Shown piece after piece: positions 1-8,487 of a DNA stretch of 64,000 bases (position 1 is the stretch's first letter; the number at the start of each line of letters is the position of its first letter). The position numbers were made by a program, and so were the translations under genes. The notes beneath the pieces were generated by a model that saw only the letters and a program-made list of their open reading frames with translations, did not search any database and had not been told where the DNA came from. The stretch comes from Ponticoccus alexandrii (GTDB taxonomy: Bacteria; Pseudomonadota; Alphaproteobacteria; Rhodobacterales; Rhodobacteraceae), in contig NZ_CP047166.1 in NCBI RefSeq assembly GCF_016806125.1, forward strand, positions 2,480,001 through 2,544,000. The letters are read 5' to 3'.

Positions 1-175
1 CAAGAAGCTGGTCTCGGTCGACTTCAACCACGATCCGCATTCCTCGGTCTTCCACATGGACCAGACGAAGGTGATGGAGGGCACGATGTGCCGCATCCTG
101 TCCTGGTACGACAACGAATGGGGCTTCTCGAACCGCATGAGCGATACCGCCGTGGCGATGGGCAAGCTGATCTGA
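1..175 (+). CDS. gap: Glyceraldehyde-3-phosphate dehydrogenase, C-terminal end (partial)
   Basis: Only the last 57 residues are in the window; the frame enters at base 2 and ends at the TGA at 173-175. The tail carries the family signature [11 protein letters not shown] followed by a helix ending MGKLI, typical of the C-terminus of phosphorylating GAPDH. The enzyme converts glyceraldehyde-3-phosphate to 1,3-bisphosphoglycerate in the cytoplasm. Catalytic Cys and the NAD-binding domain lie outside the window, so the isoform (glycolytic or gluconeogenic) cannot be decided. A second glycolysis gene, tpiA, lies at 17.1 kb but is not linked in an operon. Confidence 0.93.
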   Translation, partial: KKLVSVDFNHDPHSSVFHMDQTKVMEGTMCRILSWYDNEWGFSNRMSDTAVAMGKLI

Positions 176-256
176 CGATCCGGTTCCGACGGAACCAAGG
201 AGGCTTCGCTGCGGCGGGGCCCCTTTTCGTTTCGCCGCGCCTTGCGCGTCGACCAG

Positions 257-304
257 CCGGGGGCTCCGCCCCCGGACCCCCGAGGTATTTTGGGACCAAA
301 GAAG
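257..304 (+). repeat. Dispersed hairpin + GGTATTTTGGGACCAAAGAAG element, copy 1
   Basis: A perfect 8-bp stem (CCGGGGGC 257-264 with GCCCCCGG 268-275, loop TCC) is followed at 281-304 by CGAGGTATTTTGGGACCAAA and GAAG. The same arrangement recurs elsewhere in the window (5668, 23835, 45858, 45965, 52342), always between genes. Here it lies about 80 bp downstream of gap in the same orientation, so the hairpin could serve as a transcription terminator; the function of the A/T-rich part is unknown. Confidence 0.7.
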
Positions 305-455
305 GGCTGGCCCTGGCGCCATGACCGCTGCGCATGGCGGACAATCAGGGTTGCCGGGAGGACAAGCCGACTTTGCAGATGCAGCAATTGCGCCGCATCG
401 CAGCAAGACCCATGTTAGCGGAAACAGAACAAAGAGATGTTGAAAGGAAAGACCG

Positions 456-614
456 ATGACCCTGTTTGATACGCTCCGTAGTCGCATGGAACGCCGCGCC
501 CGCTATCGCCGTACCGTTCACGAACTCGAAGCTATGGGTGCCGACGTCCAGCGCGATCTGAACATCGCGCCGGAGGATATCCACCGCATCGCCCGGCACG
601 CCGTCTACGGCTGA
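456..614 (+). CDS. DUF1127 small basic protein
   Basis: A 52-residue ORF starting with MTLFDTLRSRMERRARYRRT, preceded by the good ribosome binding site GAAAGG at about 8 bases. The Arg-rich N-terminal helix and the ending with DLNIAPEDIHRIA match the small DUF1127 family, abundant in Rhodobacterales. Larger relatives have been linked to RNA turnover and to phosphate or stress responses, but that is family knowledge and not visible here. It converges with coaD, leaving only 4 bp between the two stop codons. The gene is too short for many gene callers but codon use and family pattern support it. Confidence 0.8.
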   Translation: MTLFDTLRSRMERRARYRRTVHELEAMGADVQRDLNIAPEDIHRIARHAVYG

Positions 615-618
615 AGCC

Positions 619-1122
619 TCAGCGCGTCCGGCCGGCGTTCTTTGCCGCAAGGGCGTCGCGCACGGCGGGACTGACGAATTTCGACACATCCCCGCCGAGG
701 CGCGAGATCTCTTTCACCAGCTTGGACGCGATGGCCTGATGCCGGGCCTCGGCCATCAGGAAAACCGTCTCGACGCTGTCGTCCAGAGCGCGGTTCATCC
801 CGACCATCTGGTACTCGTATTCGAAATCCGCCACCGCGCGTAGACCGCGGATGATGATCGTGGCCCCCACGTCGCGCGCGCAGTCGATCAGCAGGTTCTC
901 GAAAGGGTGGACAAGGATCTCTGTCCCGGTCTCTTCCGCGATCACGCGGGTTTCCCGCTCGATCATGGCGACACGCTCTTCGAGAGAGAACAATGGCCCC
1001 TTGTCGCGGTTGATCGCGGCGCCGATCACCAGCCGGTCGACCAGAGACGCCCCACGCCGGATGATGTCGAGGTGCCCAAGCGTGATCGGATCGAAGGTTC
1101 CGGGATACAGGCCGATGCGCAT
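619..1122 (-). CDS. coaD: Phosphopantetheine adenylyltransferase
   Basis: A 167-residue protein, the usual length for CoaD, catalysing transfer of AMP from ATP to 4'-phosphopantetheine in coenzyme A synthesis. The nucleotidyltransferase signature is intact: TFDPIT at residues 9-14 and the TxGH motif at 14-17 (T14, H17). The central FENLL and IIRGLRAVADFEYEYQM segments are characteristic of bacterial CoaD. The start is the first ATG, read on the minus strand, with a GGAGGGGC-type ribosome binding site just upstream. It stands alone between a convergent DUF1127 gene and a co-oriented CBS gene. Confidence 0.96.
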   Translation of the reverse strand: MRIGLYPGTFDPITLGHLDIIRRGASLVDRLVIGAAINRDKGPLFSLEERVAMIERETRVIAEETGTEILVHPFENLLIDCARDVGATIIIRGLRAVADFEYEYQMVGMNRALDDSVETVFLMAEARHQAIASKLVKEISRLGGDVSKFVSPAVRDALAAKNAGRTR

Positions 1123-1237
1123 GGTCGGGCGCCCCTCCTAGGCTGTGGTCGCATTTCATCGCACGCAACTATATTGCGCGCGCCAATGCAAGGCGGAAAC
1201 GACAGCCCCGGTTCCCTGCGCCGGTTGGTTCGGAGGC

Positions 1238-1672
1238 TCAGTGCCCCATGATCATGCCTTCGAGGGCATCCTTTTCCATCGCCAGTTCCGACAGGCGCGC
1301 CTTGACCACGTCACCCAGGGTGATCAGGCCGATCATCCTGCCGTCTTCGACCACCGGCATGTGGCGAAAGCGTCCCTCTGTCATCTTGGCAAGGATCGCG
1401 TCGGCCATCTCGGCCCGCGTGCAGGTCACCAACTCGCGGGTCATGTAGTCGTCGACCTTGTCGGACAGGCACCCTGCCCCGACCTTGGCGAGGACCCGGA
1501 CGATGTCGCGTTCCGACAGGATGCCTTCGGCCGCGCTGCCGTCGCTGGAGACCACCACCGTCCCGATCCGTTTCTCCGCAAGGATCTGCGCCGCATCGGC
1601 CACTAGGGTCCCCGGCTTAACGGTATGGACGCCATCCGTACCCTTGCTCTTCAGGATTTGCTGCACCTGCAT
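1238..1672 (-). CDS. Tandem CBS domain protein
   Basis: A 144-residue protein made of two CBS domains (roughly residues 10-65 and 78-133). CBS pairs form a Bateman module that binds adenosyl ligands or senses energy state. The first domain has the motif GTVVV..DGSAAEGILSERDIVR, the second FRHMPVVEDGRMIGLITLGDVV. The start at 1672 is preferred over the longer frame (1708) because a near-perfect AAGGAGG lies 7-8 bases before ATG 1672, while the upstream ATG has none. No catalytic domain is attached, so it probably acts as a stand-alone regulatory or ligand-binding protein. The partner is unknown. Confidence 0.9.
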   Translation of the reverse strand: MQVQQILKSKGTDGVHTVKPGTLVADAAQILAEKRIGTVVVSSDGSAAEGILSERDIVRVLAKVGAGCLSDKVDDYMTRELVTCTRAEMADAILAKMTEGRFRHMPVVEDGRMIGLITLGDVVKARLSELAMEKDALEGMIMGH

Positions 1673-1732
1673 GTCGGGACCTCCTTGCGTTCGATGCCCA
1701 TGGGACAAGCGTTGCCCGCGCCCCCGATCCTG

Positions 1733-2710
1733 TCAAGTGTCCGAAAGTCCTGCATTCTGCCGAGGACCGCCGCCTTGGGACCCGGCCCGCACCGCGCCGC
1801 CTGTTGCGGCGGCATCCACCACCGCCTCGAGCCGGGCCAGTTCGCGGCGCAACCCCTCCAGCAGGGCGGCGGCAAAGCGATTCATCCGGTCGAGCCGCCG
1901 GTCATCCTCGTGCCGGACGAGGTAGAAAGACCGGGTCAGGCTGACCGCATCGCGCAGCACCGGGCGCAATCCCGGCGCCGAGGGCAAGGCGAAATCATGC
2001 ACGATTCCCAGCCCGGCCCCCTGCCGCAGCCACTGGAACTGCACCGAAACAGAGTTCGAGGCGAGGGCCACGCGGCGCAGCCCCAGCGCATCAAGGTAAT
2101 CCAGCTCCTTGTCGAAGATCATGTCAGGGATATAGCCCACCATGCGGTGCCCCCGCAGATCCCCGACTCCGTTCAACGGGACGTTTCGGGCAAGATAGGC
2201 CTCGCTTGCCGCAAGGTGCAGGCGGTAATCGGCGATCTTCTGCACGACCAGCCGCCCGGCGGTGGGGGCAGAGACGGCAATGGCCATGTCCGCCTCGCGC
2301 CGCGACAGGTTCACCACCCGGGGCAGCGCGAGAATCTGCACCTCGAGCTCGGGGTTCTGGGCCGCGATCTCTGCGCAGACCTGCGGCAACAGGAAATTGG
2401 CGCAGCCGTCCGGCGCGCCGATGCGGATCTGCCCGGAAAGCCCCTCGGAGCGTCCGCGTACCGCTTCGGAGGCCAGGGAAAGCGCCTGCTCCGCCGCCTC
2501 GGCATGGGGCACCAGCCGCGCCCCCCCCTCTGTCAGCGCGTAGCCGTGGGGCGACTTCACGAAAAGCGGCAGGCCCATGTCCTGTTCCAGCCGCGCCACC
2601 CGGCGGCCCACCGTCGCCGGATCCATGCGCAGGGTCCGGCCCGCCGCCGACAGGGTCTCTCCACGAGAGACCGCGAGGAAAATCCGCAGGTCGTCCCAAC
2701 TCTCGGCCAT
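1733..2710 (-). CDS. LysR-family transcriptional regulator
   Basis: A 325-residue LysR-type regulator. Residues 1-60 form the winged helix-turn-helix (LRIFLAVSRGETLSAAGRTL, then DPATVGRRVARLE); residues about 90-290 form the periplasmic-binding-protein-like effector domain. The ATG at 2710 fits the family N-terminus (MAESWDDLRIFL) and follows AAAGGGGG; the longer frame to 2848 would run into the divergent promoter. It is divergent from mmsA with 100 bp between starts, so it most likely controls mmsA, the usual arrangement for this family. The C-terminal Ala/Gly-rich tail after about residue 300 is probably unstructured. Confidence 0.93.
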   Translation of the reverse strand: MAESWDDLRIFLAVSRGETLSAAGRTLRMDPATVGRRVARLEQDMGLPLFVKSPHGYALTEGGARLVPHAEAAEQALSLASEAVRGRSEGLSGQIRIGAPDGCANFLLPQVCAEIAAQNPELEVQILALPRVVNLSRREADMAIAVSAPTAGRLVVQKIADYRLHLAASEAYLARNVPLNGVGDLRGHRMVGYIPDMIFDKELDYLDALGLRRVALASNSVSVQFQWLRQGAGLGIVHDFALPSAPGLRPVLRDAVSLTRSFYLVRHEDDRRLDRMNRFAAALLEGLRRELARLEAVVDAAATGGAVRAGSQGGGPRQNAGLSDT

Positions 2711-2719
2711 GCCGCCCCC

Positions 2720-2735
2720 TTTGCAAAAATGCAAA
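2720..2735. promoter_or_regulatory. Candidate LysR operator between the regulator and mmsA
   Basis: Perfect inverted repeat TTTGCA-AAAA-TGCAAA in the 100-bp divergent intergenic region, 10 bp upstream of the LysR start. LysR proteins commonly bind imperfect palindromes in such a shared promoter. The spacing is not an exact T-N11-A match, so this is a candidate only. Confidence 0.35.
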
Positions 2736-2810
2736 ACCTCTTTGCCATTTCTCCACTTTTTCGGGCATTCCTGCAAGACTAAGGTCCGCGCAAGCATGAA
2801 GGAGGACCCC

Positions 2811-4310
<1,500 letters not shown>

Positions 4311-4355
4311 CCGGCCCAAAACAACGGACCCAAGCATCGGGCCAGAGCATCGAAG

Positions 4356-4377
4356 GGGGGCGCCTGCGGGCGCCCCC
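4356..4377 (+). terminator. Hairpin after mmsA
   Basis: Perfect 9-bp stem GGGGGCGCC / GGCGCCCCC with loop TGCG, starting 46 bp after the mmsA stop. There is no T-run afterwards, so it may be a weak or Rho-assisted terminator or an mRNA-stabilising stem. Confidence 0.5.
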
Positions 4378-4529
4378 TGCCCGTTCCGGCGCCTGCAAAA
4401 GATCCGTGGCAAACTTGTCACTCTCCTGCGGTGCGGTCCGGCAGCCCACAGCGGCACGCGAGCACATGCCGCCCTTGGCAGCCGCCCGCCCCCGCGCTAG
4501 ACCCGGCTGGCACCCCAACAGGAGCCCGC

Positions 4530-5666
4530 ATGAAGATCGCCATAGCAACCTCCGACTACTTCGTGGCCGGCGAGACCTTCATCAACCGCCACATCGCCGA
4601 GATGTTCGGTGGCAACACCTGCGTGATCTGCGGCCGCCACAACGGTCAGGATCCGCTGGGCAAGCCGCTCTTCGTGCGCCGGGCGCCGCTGTCGCTGACC
4701 GACCGTCTGACGATGCCCTTCGCCGCCCTGCACGGCGCAGTCCTGCACGGCACCTCGCGGCTGCCCTTCGGCGCGGGCCGCAAGGCGCTCGCCGGGTTCC
4801 TGCGCGACCAGAAGGCCGATACGATCCTAGCCGAGTTCGGCACGCAGGCGCTGGTGGTGGCAGAGCTCGGCAACGAGATGGGCCTGCCGGTCTTCACCTA
4901 CTGGCGCGGCACCGATGCCTCCGCCGCGCTGCGCTCGGTGCAGCGGGTCCGCTCCTACCGGCTGATGATGCCACGCCTCGCCGGCATGTTCTCGGTCAGC
5001 CGGTTCCTGCTCGAAAACCTCGCCGCCCATGGCGTGACCCATCCCAATGCCCATGTCGTGCCCTCCGGCGTCGACATCAGCCGCTTCACACCCGGCCGGA
5101 AACGCCCGGGCAGCTTTCTCGCCGTGGGCCGCATGGTCGAGAAGAAGGCGCCCCAGGTGACGCTCCGCGCCTTCGCCCGCGCCGCCAAGGGCCGCGACGC
5201 GCATCTGACCTTCATCGGCGACGGCCCCCTGCTGGAGCCGAACAAGACCCTCGCCCGGGACCTCGGCATCGCCGGTCAGGTCACATTCACCGGCGCTCTG
5301 CCCCACGAACGCGTCCGCGAACACCTTGAAACCACGGAAATCTTCCTGCAGCACTCGGTCACCGCTAAGAACGGCAACACCGAGGGCCTGCCCACCGCCA
5401 TCCAGGAGGCGCTGGCCTGCGGTTGCATCACGCTTTCGACCCGGCACGCCGGCATCCCCGAAGCGGTGGAACACGGTGTCAACGGCCTGCTGACCGAGGA
5501 ATGGGACGAAACCGGCTTTGCCGCCGCCATCACGCGCATCCTCGACGACCCGGATCGCGGTGCCATGGCCCGCGCCGCCCGTGCCACCGCAGAGGCGAAA
5601 TTCGACAATGCCAGGGGCCTCGCCAAGGTCGAGGACATCATCCGCGCCACCGTGCAGGCGCGATAG
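4530..5666 (+). CDS. GT4-type glycosyltransferase
   Basis: A 378-residue GT-B fold glycosyltransferase resembling the group 1 (GT4) family, which moves a sugar from a nucleotide donor to a lipid or glycan acceptor at the cytoplasmic face. The C-terminal half holds the donor-site pattern: VPSGVDISRF, FLAVGRMVEKKAP, FIGDGPLLE, then NTEGLPTAIQEALACGCI containing the family's E-x7-E element, and HAGIPEAVEHGVNG. ATG 4530 is chosen because CAGGAG lies 7 bases upstream; the longer frame has no ribosome binding site. The gene stands alone between mmsA and a convergent ketoacyl synthase, so acceptor and pathway (exopolysaccharide or lipopolysaccharide) cannot be inferred. Confidence 0.88.
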   Translation: MKIAIATSDYFVAGETFINRHIAEMFGGNTCVICGRHNGQDPLGKPLFVRRAPLSLTDRLTMPFAALHGAVLHGTSRLPFGAGRKALAGFLRDQKADTILAEFGTQALVVAELGNEMGLPVFTYWRGTDASAALRSVQRVRSYRLMMPRLAGMFSVSRFLLENLAAHGVTHPNAHVVPSGVDISRFTPGRKRPGSFLAVGRMVEKKAPQVTLRAFARAAKGRDAHLTFIGDGPLLEPNKTLARDLGIAGQVTFTGALPHERVREHLETTEIFLQHSVTAKNGNTEGLPTAIQEALACGCITLSTRHAGIPEAVEHGVNGLLTEEWDETGFAAAITRILDDPDRGAMARAARATAEAKFDNARGLAKVEDIIRATVQAR

Positions 5667-5667
5667 G

Positions 5668-5705
5668 CCCCGCTTCTTTTGTCCCCAAATATCCTCGCCG
5701 AAGGC
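5668..5705 (-). repeat. Dispersed GGATATTTGGGGACAAAAGAAG element, copy 2
   Basis: Read on the minus strand it gives GGCGAGGATATTTGGGGACA then AAAGAAGCGGGG, matching copy 1 in the A/T-rich core. It lies between the convergent glycosyltransferase and ketoacyl synthase genes, 2 bp after the glycosyltransferase stop and co-oriented with the ketoacyl synthase. No long GC stem precedes it directly in this copy. Confidence 0.65.
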
Positions 5706-5863
5706 GCCGCCCCCGCCTCCGCCACCACGGCCGGATACAAAACGCTCCGGCGCCGCAAACGCCCACCCGAGGACAAGGCCGCAGGCCGCCGGACGAGAGA
5801 TCCTGCGCGCGCCCGCGCGCTCCGTCAGGTCACCTGCGGGCGGGTCAAAGACAGGCCACCGGG

Positions 5864-7072
5864 TCAGACCCGGCCGAGCGCCAGAACCGCATTCAGGCCG
5901 CCGAAGGCAAAGGCATTGGACAGCACCACGTCGACCTTTGCCTCGCGCGCCACATTGGGCACCACGTCCAGCGCGCATTCCGGGTCAGGCTCTTCATAGT
6001 TGATCGTGGGCGCGATCACGCCCTCGTTCAGCGCCATGAGGCAGGCCAGAAGCTCCACCGCCCCGGTGCCGCCGATGCAATGGCCATGCATCGACTTGGT
6101 CGAGGAGATCAGCAGGTCGTCCGCATGGGTGCCGAAGACATCCGCCACCGCCGCGCATTCGGTCTTGTCATTGGCCGCCGTCCCCGTGCCATGGGCGTTC
6201 ACATAGCCCACCCGCTCTTTCGCGATACGGCCGTCCTTCAGCGCCAGCTCGATGGCCCGCGACGCGCCCTGTTTCGAGGGCATGACGATATCGGCGGCAT
6301 CCGAGGTCATGGCAAAGCCCAGCACCTCTCCGAGGATCGTAGCGCCCCGGGCGCGGGCGTGTTCGTACTCCTCGAAGACGAAGATACCGGCGCCCTCGCC
6401 CTGAACCATGCCGTTGCGGGTGGCGGAGAACGGGCGGCAGGCATCCTTGGACATGACCCGCAGGCCTTCCCATGCCTTGATCCCGCCAAAGCACAGCATC
6501 GATTCAGACCCGCCGGTGATCATCGCCGTGCACATGCCCGACCGCACCATCTGGAAGGCCTGCCCCATCGCGTGATTGGACGAGGCGCAGGCGGTGGCCA
6601 CGGTGAAGGACGGGCCACGCAGGTTGAATTCCATGCTGACATGGCTGGTCGCGGCATTGTTCATCAGTTTCGGCACGACGAAGGGGTGAACCCGGTTCTT
6701 GCCCTCTTCGTAGACCGCCCGATAATTCTCGTCCTGCGTGGTCAACCCGCCGCCCGAGGTACCCAGCACCACACCGGCGCCGGTCGAGAGGTCGCCCTTG
6801 AACTCCAGCCCCGACTGCGCCACCGCCTGCCGCGCCGCGATCAGCGTGAACTGGGTGAAGCGGTCGTACAGCGCAAGCTGCTGGCGGTTAAAGACGGAAT
6901 CCGGCTCGAACCCCTTCACCTGCCCGCCGATGCGGATGGCCAGGCGCTCGACGTCGCGGAATTCCAGTTCCGAGATGCCGCACCGGCCTTCCTTCATGGC
7001 CTCATAGGTCGCGGGCACGTCCTGCCCCAGCGCATTGATCGTGCCCGCTCCGGTGATGACGACTCGCTTCAC
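5864..7072 (-). CDS. Beta-ketoacyl-ACP synthase (FabF/KAS II type)
   Basis: A 402-residue thiolase-fold condensing enzyme. The Cys-His-His triad is intact: Cys162 in TACASS, His294 in VNAHGTGT and His331 in SMHGH; the C-terminus NAFAFGGLNAVL is typical. It would extend an acyl chain on an acyl carrier protein using malonyl-ACP. The start is GTG (CAC on the plus strand at 7070-7072), overlapping the stop of the upstream acyl carrier protein gene as GTGA, so translation is coupled. It is not next to fabD, fabG or the housekeeping acpP, which argues for a specialised acyl chain. Because lpxD follows in the same operon, a lipid A or envelope acyl chain is the best guess (inference). Confidence 0.9.
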   Translation of the reverse strand: MKRVVITGAGTINALGQDVPATYEAMKEGRCGISELEFRDVERLAIRIGGQVKGFEPDSVFNRQQLALYDRFTQFTLIAARQAVAQSGLEFKGDLSTGAGVVLGTSGGGLTTQDENYRAVYEEGKNRVHPFVVPKLMNNAATSHVSMEFNLRGPSFTVATACASSNHAMGQAFQMVRSGMCTAMITGGSESMLCFGGIKAWEGLRVMSKDACRPFSATRNGMVQGEGAGIFVFEEYEHARARGATILGEVLGFAMTSDAADIVMPSKQGASRAIELALKDGRIAKERVGYVNAHGTGTAANDKTECAAVADVFGTHADDLLISSTKSMHGHCIGGTGAVELLACLMALNEGVIAPTINYEEPDPECALDVVPNVAREAKVDVVLSNAFAFGGLNAVLALGRV

Positions 7073-7329
7073 GCGCGTTGCTCGGCGATCAGCTTCTCGA
7101 TCCCGGCCACGATATGCCCGACCGAAGAGATGTCAAAATCCGACTCGGTGGGATCGTTGGCGTTGAAGGGCACCGAGATGTCAAAGCTCTCCTCGATGGC
7201 GAAGATCGACTCCACGAGGCCCAGCGAATCGATCCCGAGATCCTCGGGCGTGCTCTCCATCGTGACGTCTGACGGCTCCAGCATCGCCTGTTCGGCGATG
7301 ATCTCGATCACCTTGCCTTTGACATCCAT
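7069..7329 (-). CDS. Dedicated acyl carrier protein
   Basis: An 86-residue acidic acyl carrier protein. Ser35 in LGIDSLGLVE is the phosphopantetheine attachment site. It has an insertion around residues 50-65 (PFNANDPTESDFD) compared with the usual 78-residue AcpP, which marks it as a specialised carrier. Its stop codon overlaps the GTG start of the ketoacyl synthase, and lpxD lies 36 bp upstream, so the three genes form one transcription unit. The arrangement resembles rhizobial AcpXL-type clusters that build long acyl chains for lipid A, but this protein is not obviously AcpXL itself. The acyl substrate is unknown. Confidence 0.88.
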   Translation of the reverse strand: MDVKGKVIEIIAEQAMLEPSDVTMESTPEDLGIDSLGLVESIFAIEESFDISVPFNANDPTESDFDISSVGHIVAGIEKLIAEQRA

Positions 7330-7365
7330 GCGCGCGCCTCGCCTGTTAAGGAATTTGAGGCTGAT

Positions 7366-8457
7366 TTAGTCATTCCCCGGCGCTTTTGAAACCGCTTTCT
7401 TGAGGTCGGCCACCTCGCGGAACAGCCGTGGCAGGCGGCGCAGGCCCTTGTAGGCCTCGACATGGCTTTCCATCTTCATGGCCGGATAGCCCAGCATGAC
7501 ACGCCCCGCGGGCACGTTCGACAGCACCACCGTCGCGCCGCCCAGAATGGCCCGGTCGCCGACGCGCAGATTGTCGCTGATGCCGACCTGACCGGCCATC
7601 ACCACGTTGTTCCCGATCACCGAGGATCCGGCCACCCCGACCTGACCGCAAAGCAGGCAGTCACGGCCGATCACCACGTTGTGGCCAACGGTCACGAGGT
7701 TGTCGAGCTTGGTGCCGCTGCCGATCATCGTATCGCGCACGGTGCCCCGGTCGACGGTGCTGTTGGCGCCGATCTCGACGTCGTCACCGATCGTCACGGC
7801 GCCAAGGCTGGCGATCCGCGCCCAGGACTGGGCGCTGTCTGTGCCTTCCTCGCCAAGGCTTTGGCGCGCCTTCTCGACCCCCGACAGTTCCGGCGTGACG
7901 AAGGAAAAGCCGTCTCCGCCGATCACCGCGCCGGGCTGCGCGATGAACCGCGCGCCGATGCGGGCGCGGGCCATGATCCGCACGCCCGCATGCAGCAGCG
8001 CGCCCTCGCCAAGCGCTGCATCCTCTCCGACGAAGACCTGCGGCCCGATCACCGAACCCGCACCGATGCGGGCGCCGCGCCCGATCACCGCAAGCGGCCC
8101 GACGCTGACGTCAGCGCCCAGTTCCGCGCCCGGGTCGATCACCGCAGAGGGATGCACGCCCGCGGCATAGCCCGGCCCGCGATCCATCATCGCCGTCAGG
8201 GCCGACATGGAAAACCGCGGGCGCGGCGGCAGGATCGCCGCCTCCAGCCCCAGCGCGCGCCAGTCGGCACCAGCCCAGAGGAACCCGGCCCGCGCGGCGC
8301 CGTCCTTCAGCGCCTCGGCGTATTTCGGCGTGGACGCCATGGCAAGCTCGCCGGCACGGGCCGACTGCGGCTCTGCCACCCCGGTCACGGTCAACGCGCC
8401 GTTGCCCTCGGCGGTCAGGCCAAGCGCCTCGGCGATCTGCTGGATTGTGTAGGTCAT
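7366..8457 (-). CDS. lpxD: UDP-3-O-(3-hydroxyacyl)glucosamine N-acyltransferase (LpxD type)
   Basis: A 363-residue left-handed beta-helix acyltransferase. Residues 1-95 form the uridine-binding N-terminal domain (PKYAEAL, FSMSALTAM), residues 100-325 hold hexapeptide repeats (IGAGSVIG, IGDDVEIG, IGNNVVMA), and the catalytic His259 is in LDNLVTVGHN. LpxD adds the N-linked 3-hydroxyacyl chain to UDP-acyl-glucosamine in lipid A synthesis. Compared with Escherichia coli LpxD there is an extra loop of about 20 residues near 190-212. It is not in the usual bamA-lpxD-fabZ-lpxA context; it heads an operon with its own acyl carrier protein and ketoacyl synthase, so it may be a second, specialised LpxD. 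Confidence 0.9.
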   Translation of the reverse strand: MTYTIQQIAEALGLTAEGNGALTVTGVAEPQSARAGELAMASTPKYAEALKDGAARAGFLWAGADWRALGLEAAILPPRPRFSMSALTAMMDRGPGYAAGVHPSAVIDPGAELGADVSVGPLAVIGRGARIGAGSVIGPQVFVGEDAALGEGALLHAGVRIMARARIGARFIAQPGAVIGGDGFSFVTPELSGVEKARQSLGEEGTDSAQSWARIASLGAVTIGDDVEIGANSTVDRGTVRDTMIGSGTKLDNLVTVGHNVVIGRDCLLCGQVGVAGSSVIGNNVVMAGQVGISDNLRVGDRAILGGATVVLSNVPAGRVMLGYPAMKMESHVEAYKGLRRLPRLFREVADLKKAVSKAPGND

Positions 8458-8487
8458 GGCGCCTCCGTCCGCTTTTCCGGCGGAGGC

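Noticed and set aside
1673-1708. Longer N-terminus of the CBS protein (start at 1708)
   Set aside because: The extra 12 residues are not domain-like and the strong AAGGAGG site directly precedes ATG 1672.
5423-7369. 648-codon plus-strand frame across the ketoacyl synthase and ACP genes
   Set aside because: Antisense to clearly real genes with intact catalytic motifs; composition is Arg/His/Gly-rich as in shadow frames.
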